The translations under genes and the position numbers were made by a program. A stretch of DNA of 64,000 nucleotides from Massilia sp. PAMC28688 (GTDB lineage: Bacteria; Pseudomonadota; Gammaproteobacteria; Burkholderiales; Burkholderiaceae_D). Below are positions 29,163 through 37,832 of the stretch, in pieces. The first letter of the stretch is position 1. Each line of letters opens with the position of its first letter. The notes under the pieces were generated by a model that saw only the letters and a program-made list of their open reading frames with translations, was not told where the DNA came from and made no database searches. The stretch is from positions 248,001 through 312,000 of the forward strand of contig NZ_CP080378.1 of the NCBI RefSeq assembly GCF_019443445.1. Direction: 5' to 3'.

Positions 29163-31637
29163 ATGGCTGAACGGCAGCCGGGTGTGCAGAGCATCCACAG
29201 CGGCGCCACGCCCCTCGGCCTGGATGCGGCCGCCTACAGTCCCATCAGTTCCGCCCTCAGCAGTACCCATCTGGACATTGCCGCCCTGCTGGCCCGCCAT
29301 GGCGTGGACAGCCCCGACCTGGCGCAGGCGGTGTTGGCCATGCTGGGCGAGCGCATGGGCAATCTGCACAGTATCGCCGCGCGCATGACGGCGCTCGAAG
29401 AACTGAGCCTGCGCATGATGGGCGTGCGCCAGGCGGGCCAGCTGAGTGCTGTATTTATCGACGCTGCGGCCAGCATCATGGGCGCCAGCCAGGTGGCATT
29501 GTGCCTGCTCGATGCCGCCAGCCAGACACCGTCACAGGTGGCCGCGCGCGGCGTGGAACGGGCATTGCTGGTGCCGGTGGCCACAGACCGCAGCAGGCTG
29601 CCCGGCTCCCTGCTCGGCGCCAGCCACGCGCTGCTCATGCACGGTCTCGACGGCGACGGCATCGCCGGCCTGCCGGGCAGCCACCCCGCTGTGGGCAGCT
29701 TCCTGGGACTGCCGGTCCTGGAGCACGACAACCTGCACGGCTGGCTGTACTTCGCGCGCCCGGCCGGAGCCCAGGCCTTTGATGGCGAAGATGAGCGCAT
29801 CGCCGCCACCCTGGCGGTGCAGCTGGCGGTGGCCTACGAAAACCTGACGCTGTACCAGGCCGTCCAGCGGCACGCCGCACAGCTGCAGCGCGAGGCGCGC
29901 GCGCGCCAGCAGGCCGACCTTGCCCTGCGCGAGAGTGAACACCGGCTGCGCCTGTCGGCACGCATCTTTGACAGCACGCAGGAAAGCATCATGATGACCG
30001 ATGCGAATGGGTGCATCATCGCCGTCAATCCCGCGTTCGAGCACGTGACGGGCTACGCAGAACAGGAAGTGCTGGGCAAGAATCCGCGCCTGCTGGCTTC
30101 CGGGCGCCACGACAGCGCCTTTTACCGGAGCATCTGGCATTGCCTGGACACCCAGGGACAGTGGCGCGGCGAAATCTGGAACCGCCGCAAGAACGGCCAG
30201 ATCTATCCCGAGCGCATCGCCATCGATGCCGTGCGCGGTGACGATGGGCAGGTCAGCGCCTACGTGTCGGTATCGTCCGATGTCAGCGCCCTGCGCGCGG
30301 CGCACCACCAGGTCGACTTCCTGAGCCACCACGATCCCCTGACCCTGCTGCCCAACCGCTCGGTGCTGGCCGAGCGCCTGCGCCAAGCCATCGGCGCGGT
30401 GCGCGGCGGCGAGCGCCAGGTCGCCCTGCTGCTGTTTAACCTGGACCGCCTGCAGCGCATCAATGACAGCCTCGGTCACGAGACGGGCGACGCCATGCTC
30501 AAGGAGATATCGCGCCGCGCCTCGTCCCTGGCCGGTGCGCACGACACGCTGGCGCACCTGGGTGGGGACGAATTCGTGCTGCTGCTCACCCAGTGCCAGG
30601 ACGCGGACGCGATTGCCGATGCGGCCGAGCGCCTGATCGGCGAGATTGCGCGCCCGATCGAAGCCGGCGGCCATGACCTGATCATCACCGCCAGCATCGG
30701 CATCAGCATCTACCCGCGCGACGGCAGCAATCCCAGCGAATTGCTCAAGGCCGCCGATGTCGCGCTCTCGCATACCAAGGAAACAGGGCGCAACGGCTAC
30801 CGCTTCTTCAAGGGTGAAATGAACGCGCATGCACTGCGCTGGATGTCGCTGGAGACCCACCTGCGGCGCGCCATCGAGCGCGGCGAGCTGTCGCTGCACT
30901 ACCAGCCGCAGGTGTCCATTGCCGACGGCACGATCTGCAGCATGGAAGCGCTGCTGCGCTGGCGCAGTCCGGAGTTGGGCCAGGTGGCGCCGGGCGACTT
31001 CATCGCGCTGGCCGAGGACACGGGCATGATCCTCCCGATCGGCAACTGGGTGATACGCCAGGCCTGCCTGCAGAACAAGGCGTGGCAGGACGCCGGGCTG
31101 GCGCCGCTTCGGGTGGCGGTCAATGTCTCGGCCCACCAGTTCATGGTCGGCTCGGTGCCGGCCGTGGTGCGTGAGGCGCTGCGCGAAAGCGGGCTCGAAG
31201 CGCGCTACCTGGAAGTGGAACTGACCGAAAGCGTGATGATGCATGACAGTGCCGCGACCGCGGCGCAGCTGGCGGAACTGACCGAGATGGGCGTCTCGGT
31301 TTCGCTCGACGACTTCGGCACCGGCTACTCTTCGCTCGGCTACCTGTCGCGTTTCATGCTCGACAAGCTGAAAATCGACCAGACCTTTGTTCGCAACATC
31401 ACCACCGAACCGCGCAGCGCCGCCATCGCCCAGGCCACCATCGCGCTGGCGCACGGCCTGTCGCTGGTGGTCATTGCAGAAGGCGTGGAAACCGAGGGAC
31501 AGCTGGCCTTCCTGGCGGCCATTGGCTGCGACGAGGTGCAGGGCTATCTGTTCAGCAGGCCGGTGCCGGCCGAAGACATGGCGCGCATGATGAGTGGCGA
31601 AACACAATTGCTGCGCCTGCCCGCCCCTGCGGGGTAG
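29163..31637 (+). CDS. GAF-PAS-GGDEF-EAL protein, likely phosphodiesterase
   Basis: An 824-residue cytoplasmic protein. A GAF domain (about 80-240) is followed by a PAS domain (about 260-375, MTDANGCIIAVNPAFEHVTG), GGDEF and EAL. The GGDEF signature is intact (residues 467-471). However, the first metal-binding Asp of the DLD motif is Asn426 (FNLDRLQRIND), the following Lys is Gln, and no RxxD site is present. The EAL domain keeps [37 protein letters not shown] and VQGYLFSRP. It is therefore most likely a c-di-GMP phosphodiesterase with a GTP-binding regulatory GGDEF domain. The start is uncertain: a GTG at 29121 in the same frame is the alternative, and neither has a strong ribosome site. 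Confidence 0.9.
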   Translation: MAERQPGVQSIHSGATPLGLDAAAYSPISSALSSTHLDIAALLARHGVDSPDLAQAVLAMLGERMGNLHSIAARMTALEELSLRMMGVRQAGQLSAVFIDAAASIMGASQVALCLLDAASQTPSQVAARGVERALLVPVATDRSRLPGSLLGASHALLMHGLDGDGIAGLPGSHPAVGSFLGLPVLEHDNLHGWLYFARPAGAQAFDGEDERIAATLAVQLAVAYENLTLYQAVQRHAAQLQREARARQQADLALRESEHRLRLSARIFDSTQESIMMTDANGCIIAVNPAFEHVTGYAEQEVLGKNPRLLASGRHDSAFYRSIWHCLDTQGQWRGEIWNRRKNGQIYPERIAIDAVRGDDGQVSAYVSVSSDVSALRAAHHQVDFLSHHDPLTLLPNRSVLAERLRQAIGAVRGGERQVALLLFNLDRLQRINDSLGHETGDAMLKEISRRASSLAGAHDTLAHLGGDEFVLLLTQCQDADAIADAAERLIGEIARPIEAGGHDLIITASIGISIYPRDGSNPSELLKAADVALSHTKETGRNGYRFFKGEMNAHALRWMSLETHLRRAIERGELSLHYQPQVSIADGTICSMEALLRWRSPELGQVAPGDFIALAEDTGMILPIGNWVIRQACLQNKAWQDAGLAPLRVAVNVSAHQFMVGSVPAVVREALRESGLEARYLEVELTESVMMHDSAATAAQLAELTEMGVSVSLDDFGTGYSSLGYLSRFMLDKLKIDQTFVRNITTEPRSAAIAQATIALAHGLSLVVIAEGVETEGQLAFLAAIGCDEVQGYLFSRPVPAEDMARMMSGETQLLRLPAPAG

Positions 31638-31668
31638 AATCGGGCTTACCCATTTTGAAGCAGAACTG

Positions 31669-34488
31669 ATGTCCAAGTCCCTAGCACGTTCCCTGGTCTG
31701 CGCGATCATCCTTGTCACGGCCACCTTCGGCGCACGCGCAGAATTGCGGCTGGCCGACCCGCTGCCGGTCTCGCCCCAGGTCACGGTCGGCAAGCTGCCC
31801 AATGGCCTGACCTACTACCTGCGCAAGAACACGCGGCCCCAGAACAAGCTCGAACTGCGCCTGGTGGTGAAAGCCGGATCGATCCTGGAAGACGACGACC
31901 AGCAGGGCTTTGCCCACTTCCTGGAGCACATGGCCTTTAACGGCACCAGCAATTTCAAGAAACAGGAACTGGTGTCCTATCTGGAGTCGATCGGGGTGCG
32001 CTTTGGCGCCGACCTCAATGCCTACACCAGCTTTGACGAAACAGTGTACATCCTGCCGATTCCCACCACCCGCCGCAGCAATGTGGAACAGGGCTTCCGG
32101 GTCCTGCGCGACTGGGCCGGCGGGATCACGCTGAACGCGGCCGACATTGACCAGGAACGGCCCGTACTGCTGGAAGAACTACGCCTTGGCAAAGGGGCGC
32201 GCGACCGCATGGACACAGAGCTGCTGCCGAAGATGTTCAACGGCTCGCGCTATGCGCAGCGCCTGCCGATTGGACAGGAAGCGATCATCCGCAAAGGTTC
32301 GCACGAGGCGCTGCGGCGCTTCTACCGCGACTGGTACCGGCCCGACCTGATGGCGGTGATCGTGGTTGGCGACATAGACACGGCCGATGCCGAGCGCCTG
32401 GTCAAGCGCCACTTCTCGGACCTGAAAAACCCGGCGCAGCCGCGCAAGCGCTTCGAAGCGCCGATTGCGCCATCCGAGGGGACCCAGGCCCTGGTCATCA
32501 CCGACAAGGAAGCCGGCGGCAATCAGATCCTGATCCGCTATCCGGTGCGTCCGGTGAAGGAAAGCGATACCGTGGGCGGCTACCGCGAGGACCTGGTCCA
32601 GAGCCTGTTTACCACCATGCTCAATCAGCGCATGCTGGCGCTGTCGCAGCGCGCGGACGCGCCGTTTCTGGACGCGAGCAGTGCGGTGAGCCGTCTGACC
32701 GCGCGCTACGAGGCGTACACCGCCTCGGCAAGCCTTGGCAAGGGCGGCGCCCGCCCCGCCATCGACGCCCTGGTGCATGAGCATGCGCGCGCCAGCAAGT
32801 TTGGCTTCACCGCAGCAGAACTGGAGCGCACCAAGAAAAACCTGCTGCGCCGCTTCGAGCGCGGTTACGCGGAACGCGACAAGACCGATTCGGCAGCGCT
32901 GGTGGGCGAGTTTGTGCGCAACTTCCTCAATCAGGAAAGCATCCCCGGTATCGAGAACGAATACCGGTATGCGCGCGAGCTTGTTCCCGGCATCACGCTC
33001 GAGGAAATGAACCGCTATGCGCGCGACACCATCCCTACCGATTCGCCCAAGCTGGTGGTGTACATGGGAACGGACAATGAAAGGTCGATGGTGCCCACCA
33101 GCGCGCAATTGCTTGCCGCATTTGCCAGTGCTGAAAAGGCGGAAGTCAAGCCGCGCAGCGAACGCGCACTGGCCGCAAGCCTCATGCCGGTGCCGCCCAA
33201 GGCCGGCAGCATCGTCGCCGAGTCCTTCGACAAGCGCCTGGGCGTGACCACGCTGTCGCTGTCCAATGGCGTGAAGGTCATGCTCAAGCCCACCGACTTT
33301 CGCAACGACCAGGTAATCATCGGGGCGACCCGCTTTGGCGGCCAGTCGCTGGCGGCAGACCAGGACATCATCAATGCGCGCTACGCGGCCAGCGTGGCCG
33401 GCGTGATGGGCGTGGGTGACTTTACGCCGCTGGACCTGAGCGATATGTTGGCCGGCAAGACGGCCACGGTCAGCGCCTCGCTGTCGAACTACACCGAGTC
33501 GGTGCGCGGCGCCAGCGGCTCGGCAGATATCGAAGCAATGCTGCAGCTGCTGTACCTGAAGATGACGACCGTACGGCGCGACCCTTTGCTGTTCCAGACC
33601 TTCGTGGCGCGCCAGGTGGAAGCGAGCCGCAACACGATGGCGCAGCCGGAAGCGGTATTTGAAGACGCCCAGGTCAGCATCCTGTATGCCAATCATCCGC
33701 GGGTGCCGCGCGTGCCGCGGCCGGAGGAATTCGAAAAGATCGACATGGAGCGCGCCCTGGCCTTCTATCAGGAGCGCTTTGGCAGTGCGCGCGGCATGAC
33801 CTTCCTGATGGTGGGCAGTTTTGCGGTCGACAGCGTCAAGCCACTGATTGCCACTTACCTCGCGAGCTTGCCCACCGACCCCATTACCCGTGGCTACCGC
33901 GACCTGGGGGCCAATCCCATCAAGGGCGTGGTCAAGCACGAGGTGCGGGCCGGCAGTGAAGACAAGAGCGTCGTGTCGATCAACTTCACCGGCGACGCGG
34001 TCTACTCGGAACAAGAGCAGATGCGCATGAACGCCATGCTCGATGTGATGAACATGCGGATTGTCGACGTGCTGCGCGAGAAGCTGGCGCTCATTTATGG
34101 TGGCGGGATGAATGGCGCCATCGGCCGCATCCCCACGCCGCACTACCGCATCGGCGTCAATCTTCCCACCAGTCCGGCCAGCGTGGACAAGGTCATCGCC
34201 GCGACCTTTGCCGAAATCGAGCGCATGAAGACGCAGGGGCCGTCAGCGGCCAACCTGGACAAGGTCAAGCAGAACTGGCTGGCCAACCACCGCAACGCCC
34301 TGCGCGAAAACGGCTACTGGATGAGCCGCCTGCAGTCGGCGGTGCTGCTCGGGACCGACCCGGCCAGCATGCTCAGTTATGAGGCGCGCGTCAAGGCGCT
34401 CACAGTCGATGACCTCAAGCTGGCGGCGCGGCGCTATTTTGACATGCGCAATTACGTGCAGGTCGTGCTGTACCCCGAGAAAAAGTAG
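31669..34488 (+). CDS. periplasmic M16-family metallopeptidase (two-domain)
   Basis: A 939-residue protein with a signal peptide (cleavage near GARA, residue 24). The first M16 domain has the inverted zinc motif HFLEH (residues 83-87) and the distal Glu region RPVLLEELRLGKG. Two more M16 domains follow, and the last has no catalytic motif, as is normal for pitrilysin/insulinase-type enzymes. It probably degrades peptides in the periplasm or at the outer membrane. The start is 31 bases after the stop of the GGDEF-EAL gene on the same strand. Whether they share a transcript is not clear. No maturation partner is nearby. Confidence 0.92.
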   Translation: MSKSLARSLVCAIILVTATFGARAELRLADPLPVSPQVTVGKLPNGLTYYLRKNTRPQNKLELRLVVKAGSILEDDDQQGFAHFLEHMAFNGTSNFKKQELVSYLESIGVRFGADLNAYTSFDETVYILPIPTTRRSNVEQGFRVLRDWAGGITLNAADIDQERPVLLEELRLGKGARDRMDTELLPKMFNGSRYAQRLPIGQEAIIRKGSHEALRRFYRDWYRPDLMAVIVVGDIDTADAERLVKRHFSDLKNPAQPRKRFEAPIAPSEGTQALVITDKEAGGNQILIRYPVRPVKESDTVGGYREDLVQSLFTTMLNQRMLALSQRADAPFLDASSAVSRLTARYEAYTASASLGKGGARPAIDALVHEHARASKFGFTAAELERTKKNLLRRFERGYAERDKTDSAALVGEFVRNFLNQESIPGIENEYRYARELVPGITLEEMNRYARDTIPTDSPKLVVYMGTDNERSMVPTSAQLLAAFASAEKAEVKPRSERALAASLMPVPPKAGSIVAESFDKRLGVTTLSLSNGVKVMLKPTDFRNDQVIIGATRFGGQSLAADQDIINARYAASVAGVMGVGDFTPLDLSDMLAGKTATVSASLSNYTESVRGASGSADIEAMLQLLYLKMTTVRRDPLLFQTFVARQVEASRNTMAQPEAVFEDAQVSILYANHPRVPRVPRPEEFEKIDMERALAFYQERFGSARGMTFLMVGSFAVDSVKPLIATYLASLPTDPITRGYRDLGANPIKGVVKHEVRAGSEDKSVVSINFTGDAVYSEQEQMRMNAMLDVMNMRIVDVLREKLALIYGGGMNGAIGRIPTPHYRIGVNLPTSPASVDKVIAATFAEIERMKTQGPSAANLDKVKQNWLANHRNALRENGYWMSRLQSAVLLGTDPASMLSYEARVKALTVDDLKLAARRYFDMRNYVQVVLYPEKK

Positions 34489-34503
34489 CGGCCGCGCCGC
34501 GCC

Positions 34504-35139
34504 TTATGCCAGCGCGGCCGAACGCGACAGCATGCGTTCCACGTAGCGCGCAATCAGGTCGATTTCCAGGTTCACCTTGCTGCCGGCCTGCAGGTGCTTG
34601 AGCGTGGTGACGGAGATGGTGTAAGGGATCAGGTTAATCGAAAAGCGGCATACCTTGCCGGCGTCGGTGTCCAGATCCTCCACCCGGTTGACCGTCAGCG
34701 ACACGCCGTTGACGACAATGGAGCCTTTAAAGGCGAGGAATTTGGCCAGGTCGGCCGGCGCGTCAATGACCAGTTCCCACGATTCGCCAACCGGCGCGAA
34801 ACGATGGACGGTGCCCAGGCCATCCACATGGCCCGATACCAGGTGGCCGCCCAGGCGTTCGGCCAGGGTCAGCGCCTTTTCCAGGTTGACTTCGCCCGGG
34901 GCGTCCAAACCCACCGTGCAGTTGAGGCTTTCACGCGAGACGTCGACCGTAAATGCCTGCCCGCTCTTGGCGACCACGGTCATGCAGGCGCCATTGATGG
35001 CGATCGAGTCGCCCAGGGCCACGTCACCCAATGGCAGGGCGCCGGCATCGATGGCCAGCCTGACGCCTGCCTCAAGGCCGCCTTCGAGCGGGGTGACCGA
35101 ACTGATTCTGCCGACGGCGGCGACGATTCCAGTAAACAT
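34504..35139 (-). CDS. ribE: riboflavin synthase, alpha chain
   Basis: A 211-residue riboflavin synthase made of two similar lumazine-binding barrels. The N-terminal MFTGIVAAVG motif and the internal repeat GDSIAINGACMTV / GSIVVNGVSLTV are plain. It dismutates two lumazine molecules to riboflavin, the last step of the pathway. It starts six bases after the ribD stop, so ribD-ribE are one operon. They are separated from ribBX-ribH by two genes on the opposite strand. Confidence 0.96.
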   Translation of the reverse strand: MFTGIVAAVGRISSVTPLEGGLEAGVRLAIDAGALPLGDVALGDSIAINGACMTVVAKSGQAFTVDVSRESLNCTVGLDAPGEVNLEKALTLAERLGGHLVSGHVDGLGTVHRFAPVGESWELVIDAPADLAKFLAFKGSIVVNGVSLTVNRVEDLDTDAGKVCRFSINLIPYTISVTTLKHLQAGSKVNLEIDLIARYVERMLSRSAALA

Positions 35140-35145
35140 GCTGCT

Positions 35146-36261
35146 TTATTCCTCAGGTGGAGTCTCGGATGGGATGATGCGGGCCAGGACGCGCAGGTCC
35201 TCGCCAACGGGAACGACTTCGTGAAAGCGCAGGCGGATCTTGCGCTCCAGGTCTTGCAGCGGCGGCAGGGAAAACATGCCCTGGGCGTCACCGACCAGGC
35301 AGGGCGCGAGATACACCAGCAGCTCGTCGACGCAGCCTTCGCGGATCAGTGAGCCATTGAGCCGGGTGCCGGCTTCCACATGCAGTTCATTGATGCCGCG
35401 CTGGCCGAGCAGGCGCATCAAGGCCGGTAAGTCCACCTTGCTGCCTTCATTGGGGAGCAACATGACGTCGTGGCCGGCGCCGCGCAGGACCGCTTCCCTG
35501 GCCGGGTTGCCAACGGCGCCCACGATCAGGGCCGGCGCACCCTCCAGCACACGGGCCGAGGGTGCAATCTCCAGGCGGCTGTCGACAATGATACGCAGCG
35601 GCTGGCGATGCGTGGCGACGGCGCGCACATTCAATCGCGGATTGTCGGCCATGACGGTACCGATACCGGTCAGGATGGCACAGGCGCGAGCGCGCCAGGC
35701 GTGGCCGTCGTCGCGGGCGGCGGGGCCGGTGATCCACTGGCTCTGGCCGTTGTGCAGGGCGGTCATGCCGTCCAGGCTGGCGGCTGCCTTCAGGCGCACC
35801 CACGGCACGCCGCGCTGCATGCGCGAGAAAAATCCGATATTGAGTTCGCGCGCTTCGCTCTCCATGAGGCCGGCGCTGACGGCGATCCCGGCCGCCTGCA
35901 GGGTTGCCAGGCCCTGGCCCGCCACCAGGGGATTGGGGTCGACCATGGCTGCCACAACGCGGCCCAGGCCAGCGCGCACCAGCGCGTCGGAGCAAGGTGG
36001 CGTGCGCCCGTAATGGTTGCACGGCTCCAGCGTGACGTAGGCGGTGGCACCGCGCACATCGTTGCCGCGCGCCCCGGCGTCGCGCAAGGCCTGGATCTCG
36101 GCGTGCGCCTGGCCGGCGGGCTGGGTATGGCCAGCGCCGATGACCACGCCGTCGCGCACGATCACGCAGCCAACCCGGGGATTGGGCGTGGTCGTGTACA
36201 TGCCTTTGGCAGCCCAGGCCAGGGCCAGTTGCATGCCATCGGAGTCATTGTTTATCTGCAC
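35146..36261 (-). CDS. ribD: bifunctional riboflavin deaminase/reductase RibD
   Basis: A 371-residue RibD. The deaminase domain (about 5-145) has the zinc motif AGQAHAEIQAL, then VTLEPCNHYGRTPPCSDAL. The reductase domain (about 150-365) has AASLDGMTALHNGQSQWITG, GIGTVMADNP and the late HVEAGTRLNGSLI. It performs deamination and then side-chain reduction of the pyrimidine intermediate. The start is GTG at 36261; an in-frame ATG at 36234 is an alternative, and homologues usually begin about there. It is the first gene of ribD-ribE. Confidence 0.94.
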   Translation of the reverse strand: MQINNDSDGMQLALAWAAKGMYTTTPNPRVGCVIVRDGVVIGAGHTQPAGQAHAEIQALRDAGARGNDVRGATAYVTLEPCNHYGRTPPCSDALVRAGLGRVVAAMVDPNPLVAGQGLATLQAAGIAVSAGLMESEARELNIGFFSRMQRGVPWVRLKAAASLDGMTALHNGQSQWITGPAARDDGHAWRARACAILTGIGTVMADNPRLNVRAVATHRQPLRIIVDSRLEIAPSARVLEGAPALIVGAVGNPAREAVLRGAGHDVMLLPNEGSKVDLPALMRLLGQRGINELHVEAGTRLNGSLIREGCVDELLVYLAPCLVGDAQGMFSLPPLQDLERKIRLRFHEVVPVGEDLRVLARIIPSETPPEE

Positions 36262-36609
36262 GGGTATCCAGGGCGATTGTTGTCGACCTGAATTTTACGC
36301 CATGCCGGGCCCCGGCGCTGCAGGGCACTGCCCGCCGCCCTGATCCGTTGGCACAGCGGCAATGGCAGTACAGGCAGTAGGATGGCGGCCTGCGGTGGCG
36401 ACAGTCAATGGCGACGCCAGATGTCGGCACGGGATGTCGGCACGATAGCGCGCGGAATCGCGCACGCGGCAGGGACACGGGATTGCGGCACGCGACGGCG
36501 ACGCGGGATCGCGGCACGATGGCGACGCGCGATCAAGGCACGCGGTGACACGCGATGGCAGCGCCCGTTCCTGTCGGCCGGGGCTGAAGCTTCGATTGGT
36601 TCACGTGGA
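36262..36609. other. gene-free region with degenerate GGCACG repeats
   Basis: 348 bases between fimT and ribD, both on the minus strand. From about 36420 to 36560 there is a degenerate repeat of units such as GGCACGGGATGTC, GCGGCACGCGACGGCGACG and GCGGCACGATGGCGACG. Unit length is roughly 17-20 bases. No gene was recognised. The ribD promoter must lie in the 36262-36400 part. Confidence 0.5.
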
Positions 36610-37152
36610 TCAGCCTTCGCAGCCGGCTCCTTCCACGTCAGGGCGGCACACCCGCGCCCGTCCCAGCATGTTGATCTTGATGTGGCGGATTTCCCCCTGC
36701 TGATGAAACGACAAGGTACCCCAGCGTGCGGCCATGCTGCTGGTGTCAGTGCAGCTACGCCCGCTCGGCCCATAGGCCAGGTAATGTGGCAGCTTGTTGC
36801 TGGTGAAACGGGCAGTGATGACGATGCCCTCGGCCACCGGGCCGTGGCTGGCGATCAGCTCCTCCCCCGGCCCAGGGCGCCGGTCGCCATCGGTGTCGAC
36901 AAATACCAGCCAGCCGCTGGCCCAGTTGTTGCCGCCCGGCTCAAGCGGCACCAGCATTACCCGGCGACCGCGCGCAATGGCCTGGGTGCGCGTCAGGTCG
37001 ACTGCGCCGTACAAGTCAGCGACAGCCGCGTCAAGACGATAGTTGCGGATCATCTGGCCCAGCCCGGGTGCGGCCAGGAACGCCAGCACGCTCGCCAGCA
37101 CCAGCACAGCCATCAGCTCAACCAGCGACCACCCGGGCGCACGCTGTCTCAT
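36610..37152 (-). CDS. fimT: minor pilin, FimT/GspH type
   Basis: A 180-residue prepilin-like protein with a short leader MRQRAPG before WSLVELMAVLVLASVLAF. The Glu at position +5 after the cut is conserved, and the first mature residue is Trp instead of the usual Phe. The rest follows GspH/FimT, with LTRTQAIARGRRVML and WLVFVDTDGDRRPGPGEE. The ATG at 37152 overlaps the pilE-like stop (ATGA), so it is coupled. It probably primes type IV pilus assembly together with the other minor pilins. Its 3' end runs into the GGCACG repeat region. Confidence 0.88.
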   Translation of the reverse strand: MRQRAPGWSLVELMAVLVLASVLAFLAAPGLGQMIRNYRLDAAVADLYGAVDLTRTQAIARGRRVMLVPLEPGGNNWASGWLVFVDTDGDRRPGPGEELIASHGPVAEGIVITARFTSNKLPHYLAYGPSGRSCTDTSSMAARWGTLSFHQQGEIRHIKINMLGRARVCRPDVEGAGCEG

Positions 37153-37598
37153 GGCCAGCACCTTGCCATGGGGCCGGTGGCAGCGCGCTGGCCAATGCTG
37201 TCCAGGGTCAGCGTTTCACAGCCGGGGTCGCGAAAGCGCGGGTTCACCCGACTCGTGCCGGGTATCGCGCGCAGTTCGATGCAGCGCTCAAGCGGCTGGT
37301 CCAGGCAGGCTTGTCCGCTCAGCTCGTAGGCGCTGGCCTGGGGGGTGTCGCCGGACCACCAGCGAAAACGCCGGGCGTCCCCTTCACCGGACTCGGCCGA
37401 AAAGGCCACGTACGTGTTGTGAAGGGTATAAAAATTTTCCTGCTGCTGCATGAGCGTGAGCAGGGCCATCTGGGCCTCGGCACGACGCGCCTTGACCAGA
37501 TAGTTCGTATAGCTGGGGTAGGCGAGCATGGCCAATATCGCGACAATGGCCATCACAACCAGCAACTCCACCAGCGAAAATGCTTGCATCGGTTTCAT
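37149..37598 (-). CDS. pilE: type IV minor pilin, PilE type
   Basis: A 149-residue prepilin beginning MKPMQA then FSLVELLVVMAIVAILAMLAYPSY. The residue before the cleavage point is Ala rather than the usual Gly, which the peptidase PilD tolerates only in some cases. The globular part has a YLVKARRAEAQMALLTLMQQQENFY helix region, split near residue 35, and a C-terminal disulfide pair (CLDQPLERC, and CETLTL near the end). It is a minor pilin by position in the pilV-W-X-Y1-E-fimT order, not the major subunit. It is coupled to fimT, with 235 bases between it and the PilY1-like gene. Confidence 0.87.
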   Translation of the reverse strand: MKPMQAFSLVELLVVMAIVAILAMLAYPSYTNYLVKARRAEAQMALLTLMQQQENFYTLHNTYVAFSAESGEGDARRFRWWSGDTPQASAYELSGQACLDQPLERCIELRAIPGTSRVNPRFRDPGCETLTLDSIGQRAATGPMARCWP

Positions 37599-37624
37599 AA
37601 GATTCCTTGTCGAGTGAGCCGCAT

Positions 37625-37700
37625 GGCAGGCACGGACAAAAACCGCAGGCCGCACGCGCCGGCCGCATGCGCAGGCCATAGGCAGCAGGCGCAGGCCGCA
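37625..37700. repeat. degenerate GCAGGC-rich repeat between pilY1 and pilE
   Basis: Repeated short units GCAGGC, CCGCAGGC and GCGCAGGC fill the spacer (for example CATGCGCAGGCCATAGGCAG and CAGGCGCAGGCCGCAGGCGC). No gene or terminator is seen. It is similar in character to the GGCACG region after fimT but has a different unit. Confidence 0.5.
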
Positions 37701-37832
37701 GGCGCAGAACAAAGACACAGTCCCCAGCCTTCAAACCTTAAACCTCAGCCGGCAGCCGATACGCTGGGGCAGGCCCGGGCAGCCGCGCAGACGAGCGCCG
37801 CCCTCTTCCCGGTCTGTTAAACACCGTGACCA

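Noticed and set aside
29532..31802. 756-codon frame antisense to the GAF-PAS-GGDEF-EAL gene
   Set aside because: Same antisense composition; spans the end of one gene and the start of the next.
32179..34143. 654-codon frame antisense to the M16 peptidase
   Set aside because: Antisense shadow without domains.
34504..36261. ribD-ribE and ribBX-ribH-nusB as one operon
   Set aside because: Two plus-strand genes lie between them, so they are separate transcripts on the minus strand.
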